Shown here: one piece after another, positions 42,186 through 49,326 of the stretch
Position numbering within the stretch: position 1 is the first letter of the stretch
Layout of the letters: every line of letters begins with the position of its first letter
Source: Actinopolymorpha sp. NPDC004070
Lineage (GTDB): Bacteria; Actinomycetota; Actinomycetes; Propionibacteriales; Actinopolymorphaceae
Direction: 5' to 3'
NCBI RefSeq assembly: GCF_040610475.1
Contig: NZ_JBEXMJ010000019.1
Span: forward strand, 1-64,000
DNA length: 64,000 nucleotides
Position numbers and translations under genes: made by a program
The notes under the pieces: model-generated
Told to the model about the DNA's origin: nothing
Databases searched by the model: none
The model's input: the letters and a program-made list of their open reading frames with translations, nothing else

Positions 42186-42869
42186 CTAGCCCTGGCGCGC
42201 CTTCTTCGCCTGGTGCGGGCACAGCAGCTCCTGGAGCTCCTTCTCCCGCTCGGTGACGGCGACGAACAGCAGCTCGTCGTGCGCCTCCAGCGGCGTGTCG
42301 CCGGTGGGGACCAGGACCCGGCCCTCCCGCACGATGGTCACCAGCACGGTGTCGGGTGGCCAGGAGACGTCCTGCACGCGGTTTCCGATGCAGGTGGAGT
42401 CGGACGGGAGCGTGAGCTCGACCAGGTTGGCCTCGCCCTGGCGGAAGGTGAACAACCGCACCAGGTCACCGACCGAGACCGCCTCCTCGACCAGCGCGGC
42501 CATGATCCGGGGTGTGGAGACCGCGACGTCGACACCCCAGGACTCGTTGAACATCCACTCGTTCTTGGGGTGGTTGACCCGGGCGACCACCCGCGGCACG
42601 CCGAACTCGGTCTTGGCCAGCAGCGACACCACGAGGTTGGCCTTGTCGTCGCCGGTCGCGGCGATGGCCACCTGGCAGCGGTGCAGCGCGGCCTCGTCGA
42701 GGGTGGACAGCTCGCAGGCGTCGGCCAGCAGCCACTCCGCGTTGGGCACCGCCTCGGCCTTGGTGGCCCGCGGGTCCCGGTCGATCAGCAGGACCTCGTG
42801 GTTGTTCTCGAGGAGTTCGGCGGCGATGGACCGGCCGACGTTGCCGGCCCCGGCGATCACGACACGCAT
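42186..42869 (-). CDS. TrkA-family (RCK) potassium uptake regulator, second of a pair
   Basis: A 227-residue RCK protein: Rossmann NAD-binding domain (VVIAGAGNVGRSIAAELLENNHEVLLIDRD, GxGxxG) and a C-terminal RCK_C domain (NRVQDVSWPPDTVLVTIVREG). Such proteins gate K+ transporters in response to nucleotides. It starts on the last base of the preceding gene's stop (TGATG), so the pair is co-translated and probably forms a hetero-oligomer. The likely partner transporter is the KimA-like permease encoded divergently. Confidence 0.9.
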   Translation of the reverse strand: MRVVIAGAGNVGRSIAAELLENNHEVLLIDRDPRATKAEAVPNAEWLLADACELSTLDEAALHRCQVAIAATGDDKANLVVSLLAKTEFGVPRVVARVNHPKNEWMFNESWGVDVAVSTPRIMAALVEEAVSVGDLVRLFTFRQGEANLVELTLPSDSTCIGNRVQDVSWPPDTVLVTIVREGRVLVPTGDTPLEAHDELLFVAVTEREKELQELLCPHQAKKARQG

Positions 42870-43531
42870 CAGACGTCCTCCGGTCCGGTGGCGAACGCGG
42901 CCTCGACCTTCTCGATGCCGTCCTCCCGCATGATGACGTGCACCAGGTCACCGTCCTGGATGACCGTGTCCCGGTGGGGAAGGATCCCCTCACCGAGCCG
43001 GGTGAGGAACGCAACCCGGGCGCCGGACGTCTGCTCCAGGTCGCTCACCCGGTGGCCCACCCACGCGGGCGCGATGTGCACCTCCGCCAGCCGGACCGTG
43101 CCGGTCGGGTCGCGCCACTCCGGCTCGGCCCCCTCCGGCAGCAGCCGGCGGATGATCTGGTGCGTCGTCCAGGGGATCGTGGCCACGGTGGGGATGCCGA
43201 GCCGCTGGTAGACCTCGGCCCGGCCGGGGTCGTAGATGCGGGCCACCACGTTGTCGACCCGGAAGATCTCCCGGGCGATCCGCGCGGCGAGGACGTTGGA
43301 GTTGTCACCGCTGGAAACCGCCGCGAACGCACCGGCCTCCTCGATCCCGGCCTCGATCAGGACATCCCGGTCGAAGCCGATGCCGGTGACCGTCCGTCCG
43401 GCGAAGTGCGGGCCCAGCCGGCGGAAGGCCTCGGCCGCCCGGTCCACGATGGCGACGCTGTGGCCGCGGTCCTCCAGGCTGTGCGCGAGTGTGGAGCCGA
43501 CCCGGCCGCAGCCCATGATCACGATGTGCAC
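42869..43531 (-). CDS. TrkA-family (RCK) potassium uptake regulator, first of a pair
   Basis: A 220-residue RCK protein with an NAD-binding domain (IVIMGCGRVGSTLAHSLEDRGHSVAIVDR) and RCK_C domain (APAWVGHRVSDLEQTSGARV). GAAGGA precedes the ATG at 43531 with 5 nt spacing. It is divergent from the KimA-like permease gene, 131 bp between starts. No TrkH/TrkG channel subunit is encoded in the window. Confidence 0.9.
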   Translation of the reverse strand: MHIVIMGCGRVGSTLAHSLEDRGHSVAIVDRAAEAFRRLGPHFAGRTVTGIGFDRDVLIEAGIEEAGAFAAVSSGDNSNVLAARIAREIFRVDNVVARIYDPGRAEVYQRLGIPTVATIPWTTHQIIRRLLPEGAEPEWRDPTGTVRLAEVHIAPAWVGHRVSDLEQTSGARVAFLTRLGEGILPHRDTVIQDGDLVHVIMREDGIEKVEAAFATGPEDV

Positions 43532-43649
43532 AGTGTCCTTCTTCGCACGATCTCTCGTCAGGGCAATCCCGAACGCTACACCGGGGCGAGCGTGTCCGCC
43601 CGCCCGGCGGGTGATCCAGGCGCACGCGACCCCGATCAGCCGGTACCTC

Positions 43650-43662
43650 TAGCATCCCTCCC
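43650..43662 (+). promoter_or_regulatory. Leaderless -10 of the KimA-like gene
   Basis: TAGCAT (43650-43655), a 7-nt gap and GTG 43663. A leaderless start would exclude a 5' UTR riboswitch on this message. Confidence 0.5.
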
Positions 43663-45708
43663 GTGGGATTAGGTGATCTGGGTAAACGCCTGCTGGTCGG
43701 CCGTAAGCTCCGCAGCACGCAGCTGGGAGAGACGCTGCTGCCCAAGCGGGTGGCCCTTCCGGTTTTCGCCAGCGACGCGCTCTCCTCGGTGGGCTACGCC
43801 CCGGACGAGATCTTCATCACCCTCTCCGCGGCGGGGCTGGCCGCGTACGCGTTCTCCTGGAAGATCGGGATCGCGGTCGCCCTGGTGATGCTGGTCGTGG
43901 TGGCCTCCTACCGCCAGACCGTGCAGGCGTACCAGTCCGGCGGCGGCGACTACGAGGTGGCGAGCGTCAACCTCGGCCAGTCGGCCGGGCTCACCGTGGC
44001 CAGCGCGCTGCTGGTCGACTACGTGCTGACGGTGGCGGTGTCGATCTCCTCCGCCGCGCAGTACGCCGCGACCGCGATCGAGTCGCTGCAGGGACACCAG
44101 GCTCTCGTGGCGGTGATCGCGACGGTGTTCCTGATGACGATGAACCTGCGCGGCATCCGCGAGTCCGGCACGGCCTTCGCCATCCCGACGTACCTCTTCA
44201 TGTTCTCCATCCTCGGCATGGCGGCGTGGGGGTTCGTCCGGCTGTTGTTCGGAGACCTGCCGCAGGCGGCGACCGCCGAACTGCACGTGGCGCCGGAGCC
44301 CGCCTACACCCACGGGCTGATGGGCCTGGCCGGCGTCTTCTTGATCATGCGGGCGTTCGCTTCCGGCAGCGCGGCGCTCACCGGCGTGGAGGCGATCAGC
44401 AACGGTGTGCCGGCGTTCCGCAAGCCGAAGGGCCGCAACGCCGCGACCACCCTGCTGATGCTCGCGGTGGTCGCGGTCAGCATGGCGATCAGTGTGATCG
44501 TGCTGGCCAACCTGATGCACGTGCGGATGGCCGAGCGGCCGGCCACCCAGTTGCTGCACGCCGACGGCACTCCGGTGGGGCCGAACTACCACCAGCCGCC
44601 GGTGATCAGCCAGCTCGCCGCCGGAATCTTCGACCACTTTCCGATCGGCTTCTACGTGGTCGCCGCGGTCACCGGCGTGATCCTGGTGCTGGCCGCCAAC
44701 ACCGCGTTCAACGGCTTCCCGGTGCTCGGCTCGATCCTCGGCCGGGACGGCTTCCTGCCCCGGCAGCTGCACACCCGCGGCGACCGGCTGGCGTACTCCA
44801 ACGGCATCATCCTGCTGGCCGGCTTCGCGATCGTGCTGATCGTCGCGTTCCGTGCCGACGTGACCCGGCTGATCCAGCTCTACATCGTCGGCGTGTTCGT
44901 GTCGTTCACCGTCAGCCAGACCGGCATGCTGCGGCATTGGGGCAGGCTGCTGCGCACCGAGCAGGACCCCGCCAAACGCGCCCGGATGCAGCGCAGCCGG
45001 CTGGTCAACGCGGTCGGCCTGGTGACCACCGGCCTGGTGCTGATCATCGTGCTGATCACGAAGTTCACCCACGGCGCGTGGATCGCGCTGGCGGCGATGG
45101 CCGTGCTGTTCATGCTGATGAAGGGCATCCGCAAGCACTACGACCGGGTGGCCACCGAGATCGCGATCGACACCGACGAGGACATGACGCTGCCGTCGAA
45201 GGTGCACGCGGTGGTGCTGGTCTCCAAGCTGCACCGGCCCAGCCTGCGGGCGATCGCGTTCGCCCGCGCGTCGCGCCCGGACGTGCTGGAGGCGGTGACC
45301 GTCGACGTCGACCCGGAGGAGACCGCCCGGCTGGTGGACGAGTGGGACCAGCGGGGGATCCCGGTGCCGCTGAAGGTGCTCGCCTCGCCGTACCGCGAGA
45401 TCACCCGGCCGATCGTGGAGTACGCCCGCAGCATCCGCCGGGCCAGCCCGCGCGACATCGTGATGGTCTACATCCCGGAGTACGTCGTGGGCCGCTGGTG
45501 GGAGCAGCTGCTGCACAACCAGAGCGCCCTGCGGCTGAAGGGCCGGCTGCTGTTCACCCCGGGCGTGCTGGTGACCAGCGTTCCGTACCAGCTGCGGTCG
45601 TCGCGGATCGCCGCCCGGCGCGAGGACAGCCCGTGGCGGGCACCCGGTCAGGTTCGCCGGGGTGGTCCGGGGCGCTCGGCACGCGAACGGACCGGCACCC
45701 GCCGTTGA
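43663..45708 (+). CDS. APC-superfamily permease, KimA-like potassium transporter
   Basis: A 681-residue membrane protein with about 12 helices followed by a C-terminal cytoplasmic domain of roughly 190 residues. N-terminal LPVFASDALSSVGYAPDEIFITLSAAG and DYEVASVNLGQSAGLTVASALLVDYVLTVAVSISS fit the KimA/YdaO group of high-affinity potassium importers, usually controlled by c-di-AMP. The divergent pair of TrkA/RCK genes supports a potassium role. The third codon is TTA, rare in such GC-rich genes. KimA identity is an inference from family resemblance; amino acid transport is the alternative. Confidence 0.75.
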   Translation: MGLGDLGKRLLVGRKLRSTQLGETLLPKRVALPVFASDALSSVGYAPDEIFITLSAAGLAAYAFSWKIGIAVALVMLVVVASYRQTVQAYQSGGGDYEVASVNLGQSAGLTVASALLVDYVLTVAVSISSAAQYAATAIESLQGHQALVAVIATVFLMTMNLRGIRESGTAFAIPTYLFMFSILGMAAWGFVRLLFGDLPQAATAELHVAPEPAYTHGLMGLAGVFLIMRAFASGSAALTGVEAISNGVPAFRKPKGRNAATTLLMLAVVAVSMAISVIVLANLMHVRMAERPATQLLHADGTPVGPNYHQPPVISQLAAGIFDHFPIGFYVVAAVTGVILVLAANTAFNGFPVLGSILGRDGFLPRQLHTRGDRLAYSNGIILLAGFAIVLIVAFRADVTRLIQLYIVGVFVSFTVSQTGMLRHWGRLLRTEQDPAKRARMQRSRLVNAVGLVTTGLVLIIVLITKFTHGAWIALAAMAVLFMLMKGIRKHYDRVATEIAIDTDEDMTLPSKVHAVVLVSKLHRPSLRAIAFARASRPDVLEAVTVDVDPEETARLVDEWDQRGIPVPLKVLASPYREITRPIVEYARSIRRASPRDIVMVYIPEYVVGRWWEQLLHNQSALRLKGRLLFTPGVLVTSVPYQLRSSRIAARREDSPWRAPGQVRRGGPGRSARERTGTRR

Positions 45709-45728
45709 CGGCGCCTGCCCGGGTGCCG

Positions 45729-45786
45729 ACCGCGCCGACTGCACCGACCGCGCCGACTGCACCGACCGGGCTGACCGCGCCGACTG
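45729..45786 (+). repeat. 18-bp tandem repeats between genes
   Basis: ACCGCGCCGACTGCACCG is repeated exactly at 45729 and 45747, with a partial third copy at 45774-45786. It lies in the gap before the F420-type oxidoreductase gene. Confidence 0.75.
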
Positions 45787-45815
45787 GTGAGCCGCGCGTC
45801 GGGAAGGATGCCGGC

Positions 45816-46754
45816 ATGGACCTGCGCATCTTCACCGAACCCCAGCAGGGCGCGACGTACGACGACCAGCTCCGCGTCGCCCGTGCGGCGGAGGACTGCG
45901 GCTACGACGCGTTCTTCCGCTCCGACCACCTGCTCGCCATCGACGGCATGCCGGCCGGACCGGACGGACTGCCCGGCCCCACCGACGCGTGGACGACGCT
46001 GGCGGGCCTGGCCCGCGACACCAGCCGGATCCGGCTGGGCACCCTGGTCTCCCCGGTGACCTTCCGGCCGCCCGGGCTGCTCGCCCTGCAGGTGGCGCAG
46101 GTGGACCAGATGTCCGGTGGCCGGGTCGAGCTCGGTCTCGGCGCGGGGTGGTACGAGCAGGAGCACCGGGCGCTCGGGCTGCCGTTCCCCTCCCGGCGGT
46201 TCGGTCTGTTCACCGAGCAGCTGGCGATCATCACCGGGCTGTGGTCGACGCCGGTGGGCGAGCGGTTCAGCTTCGACGGCGAGCACTACCAGCTCACCGA
46301 AGCGACCGGGCTGCCGAAGCCGGTCCAGTCGCCGCATCCGCCGATCATCGTGGGCGGCGCGGGGCCGCGGCGTACGCCCGCGCTGGCGGCGAAGTACGCC
46401 GCGGAGTTCAACCTCGGATTCGCCCCACCGGAGGAGATGGCACCGGCCTACGACCGGGTCCGGGCGGCCTGCGCCGACCAGGGCCGCGACCCGGGCACGC
46501 TCAGGCTGTCGGCCGCCCTCACCGTGAGCTGCGGCCGCGACGACGCGGAGGTGGCGCGGCGGGCGGCGAACATCGGCCAGGACCCGGCGGCCCTGCGCGA
46601 ACGCGGCCTGGCCGGTACGCCGGCCGAGGTGGCCGACCGGATCGGTGCGTACGCCGAACTCGGCGTGTCGAGGTTCTACCTCCAGCTGCTCGAACTCACC
46701 GATCTGGACCAGGTGGAGCTGATCGCCGAGCAGGTCGCACCGCAGCTGCCGTGA
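45816..46754 (+). CDS. LLM-class F420-dependent oxidoreductase
   Basis: A 312-residue TIM-barrel luciferase-like monooxygenase. N-terminal MDLRIFTEPQQGATYDDQLR and FFRSDHLLAI, plus LGLGAGWYEQEHRALGLPFP and PPIIVGGAGPRR, match LLM enzymes that use the deazaflavin F420 in actinobacteria. GGGAAGG is 8 nt before the ATG. Substrate is unknown; the family covers sugar-phosphate, mycolate and natural-product oxidations. Its presence suggests the host makes F420. Confidence 0.87.
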   Translation: MDLRIFTEPQQGATYDDQLRVARAAEDCGYDAFFRSDHLLAIDGMPAGPDGLPGPTDAWTTLAGLARDTSRIRLGTLVSPVTFRPPGLLALQVAQVDQMSGGRVELGLGAGWYEQEHRALGLPFPSRRFGLFTEQLAIITGLWSTPVGERFSFDGEHYQLTEATGLPKPVQSPHPPIIVGGAGPRRTPALAAKYAAEFNLGFAPPEEMAPAYDRVRAACADQGRDPGTLRLSAALTVSCGRDDAEVARRAANIGQDPAALRERGLAGTPAEVADRIGAYAELGVSRFYLQLLELTDLDQVELIAEQVAPQLP

Positions 46755-46761
46755 CGCGGCG

Positions 46762-46790
46762 ACCCGGCGCGCCCGCTCGGTGCGCCGGGT
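46762..46790. terminator. Bidirectional terminator between convergent genes
   Basis: ACCCGGCGC (46762-46770) and GCGCCGGGT (46782-46790) are perfect 9-bp arms around an 11-nt loop, placed between the oxidoreductase stop (46754) and the CGNR gene end (46799). Confidence 0.7.
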
Positions 46791-46798
46791 GCTTCCGC

Positions 46799-47341
46799 TC
46801 AGCGCGCCGACCGGGCGCGGTGGTCGGCGACCCGCACCCGGTTGGCGCACCGCAGCGAGCAGAACCGCCGCCGGCCGTTGCGGGAGGTGTCCAGGAACAC
46901 CGCACCGCAGCCCTCCCGGTCACAGCGCCCGAGCCGGTGCCCGGCCGCGTCGCAGACCACGTGGGCGAGGCCGGCGGCGGTCTGCGCCCGGACGCGGGTC
47001 ACCACGTCGGGGTCCTCGGGGAAGTAGTGCAGGTGCGGTGGCCGGCCGCCGTGCCGGCTGACGAACGGCCGGCTCGCGCCGAGATCCAGCAGTTCGTTGA
47101 CCAGGGCGACCTGGCGGTCCGGGTCGGGCTCGCCGTAGGCCCGGTCCAGGTGCGCGGCCCAGGCGGCCAGGTCGTCGGCGTCGCGCCGGGTCAGCCGCCC
47201 GGGGTCGATCTGGTGGGCGGCCAGGATCCGGGCCAGTTCGCCGATGTCCGGCGGGCCGGGCTGGTCGGCGGTCTCCCGGCACTGGTTGACCAGCGCGGTC
47301 GCCGGCCGCGCCGCCGACCCGCCGTAATGGTTGAAGTGCAC
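46799..47341 (-). CDS. CGNR zinc-finger (ABATE domain) regulator
   Basis: A 180-residue protein with an N-terminal ABATE-like region (HFNHYGGSAARPATALVNQC) and a C-terminal CGNR-type zinc finger: GRCDREGCGAVFLDTSRNGRRRFCSLRCANRVRV, in which CxxxxC and CxxxC bind zinc and CANR is the family signature variant. These are thought to be stress-related DNA-binding regulators. GTG 47341 is the likely start, where the family's HFNxYGG begins. It is divergent from the small CPTCG protein, 25 bp between starts. Confidence 0.82.
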   Translation of the reverse strand: MHFNHYGGSAARPATALVNQCRETADQPGPPDIGELARILAAHQIDPGRLTRRDADDLAAWAAHLDRAYGEPDPDRQVALVNELLDLGASRPFVSRHGGRPPHLHYFPEDPDVVTRVRAQTAAGLAHVVCDAAGHRLGRCDREGCGAVFLDTSRNGRRRFCSLRCANRVRVADHRARSAR

Positions 47342-47366
47342 AAGACCATGACAGCACGCTGGGCCC

Positions 47367-47666
47367 ATGCCAGACCACGACCCCGCCCATCGCGACACCT
47401 GTCCCACCTGCGGCTGGCCGATGGCCGAGCTGACCAGCCCGGCCGATTCCGGAGGACCCGCCGATCCCGGGGGACCGGGCGAGCTGCTGTCCCGGCACGG
47501 CACCTCCGCCGGCACGGTGACGTACGTGCGGTGCGTCTGCGGCGGCCTCCTCGTCCTGGTGGCGGGCGGGCTCGCCGGTGGCGTCGCGGGTGATGCCGGG
47601 CCGTGGGAGAACGACCAGGGCGGCGCGGGTCACCGGGGCACGACCGCCTCACGAGGTGCCGCCTAG
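47367..47666 (+). CDS. Small cysteine-rich protein of unknown function
   Basis: A 99-residue ORF with an N-terminal CPTCGWPM and a later TYVRCVCGGLLVLV; four cysteines in two CxxC/CxC pairs suggest a small zinc ribbon. The tail is Gly-rich. The gene is divergent from the CGNR regulator with a very short shared promoter, so the regulator may control it. Family unknown to me. Moderate confidence that it is a real gene. Confidence 0.55.
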   Translation: MPDHDPAHRDTCPTCGWPMAELTSPADSGGPADPGGPGELLSRHGTSAGTVTYVRCVCGGLLVLVAGGLAGGVAGDAGPWENDQGGAGHRGTTASRGAA

Positions 47667-47669
47667 ACT
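47664..47669 (+). promoter_or_regulatory. -10 box before the copper-locus membrane gene
   Basis: TAGACT at 47664-47669 lies 37 nt before GTG 47707, overlapping the end of the preceding small ORF. It is the likely promoter of the downstream copper-associated genes. Confidence 0.4.
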
Positions 47670-47706
47670 CGGCCCCGACGTACTTTCCGAACGAACAGGA
47701 CCGGTC

Positions 47707-48297
47707 GTGAGCCACCCCGGCAGTGGGCCGCTGCGGATCATCCGCGGTGCCCTGCTCGCGGTCTGCTGCACCGCGCTGGCCGTCCTGGGCCACGTCGGTG
47801 CCGGCGGCGAACCACCGCCGGTGGCGGCGCTGGTGGCCGGCACTGTCATCGTCGGCGCGGCGTTCGCGGTGCTCGCGGACCGGCGCCGGGCGTTCGGCCA
47901 GATCCTGGCCGCCGCACTGGTGGCGCAGGTGATCTTCCACGCCGCGTTCTCCCTCGCGTGCGCGCACGGGTACGACCTCACGACCGGGACCACCCTCACG
48001 CCCAGCCCCGTCGCCGGCGCGGTGGCGGAGGTGTCACCCGGGCCGGTGATGGTGCTCGCCCACCTCGGCGCCGCCGTGGTGCTCGCGGCCCTGGCCGCGG
48101 CCGGTGAGACGCTCGTCTGGGTGGTGTTCCACCTGCTCGGGCTGGTGCGCGTGCCAGCCCTGACCCTGCCGTCACCCACCAGGGTCGGCGTCACCCCGGC
48201 GCGAAACCACGACGAGCTTCACCGAGCGCGCGAACTCCGGATCTGCCGAGCCCACCGGCGGCGAGGACCCCCGGCGGCGATGCCGGCTCCGGCCTGA
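47707..48297 (+). CDS. Membrane protein of unknown function in the copper locus
   Basis: A 196-residue protein with four to five hydrophobic helices (IIRGALLAVCCTALAVLGHV, VAALVAGTVIVGAAFAVLA, ILAAALVAQVIFHAAFSLACAH, VLAHLGAAVVLAALAAAGETLVWVVFHLLGLV). Several helices carry a His (GHVG, VIFHAA, LAHLG, VFHLL), which would suit metal handling. It lies upstream of the ycnI-copC chimera and copD, in the same direction. AGGA is about 6 nt before GTG 47707. The C-terminal 40 residues are basic and disordered. Metal function is inferred from context only. Confidence 0.7.
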   Translation: MSHPGSGPLRIIRGALLAVCCTALAVLGHVGAGGEPPPVAALVAGTVIVGAAFAVLADRRRAFGQILAAALVAQVIFHAAFSLACAHGYDLTTGTTLTPSPVAGAVAEVSPGPVMVLAHLGAAVVLAALAAAGETLVWVVFHLLGLVRVPALTLPSPTRVGVTPARNHDELHRARELRICRAHRRRGPPAAMPAPA

Positions 48298-48457
48298 TCC
48301 GACGCAAACACCCGCCCTTCCGACTCCTCGGCCCGGGCGAGCGGACGACGTGCGTGCGGACGGCCGGTAGCCCACCGAACCGCCGTCCTGTCACCAGCGC
48401 GCGCAACTGGCGGCTCCCCGGCCCCATCCGCGCGTGGGTCCGCACCGAAGGGTTCTC

Positions 48458-49315
48458 ATGCACGTCAGTCCGCCTCATCTCGCCCCCGCCTCACGATCGG
48501 TCCGTACGTCACTACGGCGGGCCGCGGTGGTCACCGGCACCGCCGCCGGTGCGCTGCTGCCTTTCACCGGGATCGCCTCCGCCCACGTGACCGTCAACCC
48601 TGGCGAGGCCGGACACGGCAGGCCCGGGACGCCCGGCGGAACCAGGCCATCCCGAGCACCCGGGAGACGGCGAGGTGCCAGGACGCGGGTGGTCGCCGTC
48701 GCGCTCGTACTCGCCGGGTGCCTGGGCCTGCAGGCCTGGTCGTCGGTTCCGGCGTTCGCCCACGCGGCGCTGGTCTCCAGCGACCCGAAGGACGGCGCGG
48801 TGCTCGACCGGCCGCCGCGGCGCATCACCCTGGAGTTCGACGACCCGATCTCCGGCAAGTTCGACTTCGTCGCCGTCAGCGGGCCCGACGGCGCCACCTA
48901 CCAGTCCGGTCACCCGCGAGTGATGGGAAGCAAGCTGACCCAGCGGCTCGCTCGCCCCGGGCCGGCCGGCACCTACCAGGTCGCCTGGCGGGTGGTGTCC
49001 GCCGACGGGCACCCCGTGTCCGGGACGCTGAAGTTCACCACCCGCACCGCCGGGGGCGGGCACGGTACGCCGGCCACCACGCAGCCCGGGAAGCCCGGCA
49101 CGCCCGGCACGCCCGGCACAAGGGGAGACGGCTCCACGGCCACCCCCGGAGCGACCGGCACGCCGTCCGCGTCAGGCCGGGATGACTCCTCCGGCACGCC
49201 GTGGTGGCCGATCGGCGTGGCGGTGCTCGTGGTGGCCGGCGGCGGTGCGGTGATCGCCGGCCGCCGGCGGCGCGACGGCGATCACGGCGACCCGCCGTCA
49301 CCGGACGAGGGCTAG
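48458..49315 (+). CDS. CopC copper-binding protein fused to the remnant N-terminus of YcnI
   Basis: A 285-residue ORF that starts like a YcnI (DUF1775) copper protein: signal peptide then ASAHVTVNPGEA (about residues 41-52). It leaves that family after about ten mature residues, and after a Pro/Arg-rich bridge (GRPGTPGGTRPSRAPGRRR) continues as a complete CopC: second signal peptide (VVAVALVLAGCLG...), then FAHAALVSSDPKDG with the N-terminal copper-binding His, YQVAWRVVSADGHPVSGTL, a Thr/Pro linker and a C-terminal helix. An internal GTG at 48689 with AGGA 5 nt upstream could express CopC alone. The result reads as an in-frame deletion of ycnI. Confidence 0.85.
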   Translation: MHVSPPHLAPASRSVRTSLRRAAVVTGTAAGALLPFTGIASAHVTVNPGEAGHGRPGTPGGTRPSRAPGRRRGARTRVVAVALVLAGCLGLQAWSSVPAFAHAALVSSDPKDGAVLDRPPRRITLEFDDPISGKFDFVAVSGPDGATYQSGHPRVMGSKLTQRLARPGPAGTYQVAWRVVSADGHPVSGTLKFTTRTAGGGHGTPATTQPGKPGTPGTPGTRGDGSTATPGATGTPSASGRDDSSGTPWWPIGVAVLVVAGGGAVIAGRRRRDGDHGDPPSPDEG

Positions 49316-49326
49316 GTGGGGATCCT

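Noticed and set aside
43669..45762. 697-codon minus-strand frame opposite the KimA-like gene
   Set aside because: His/Arg/Gln-rich shadow of a membrane protein gene with no ribosome-binding site.
45729..45786. 18-bp tandem repeats as a possible iteron or protein-binding array
   Set aside because: Only two exact copies and a partial one, GC-rich and without dyad symmetry; replication slippage is the simpler explanation.
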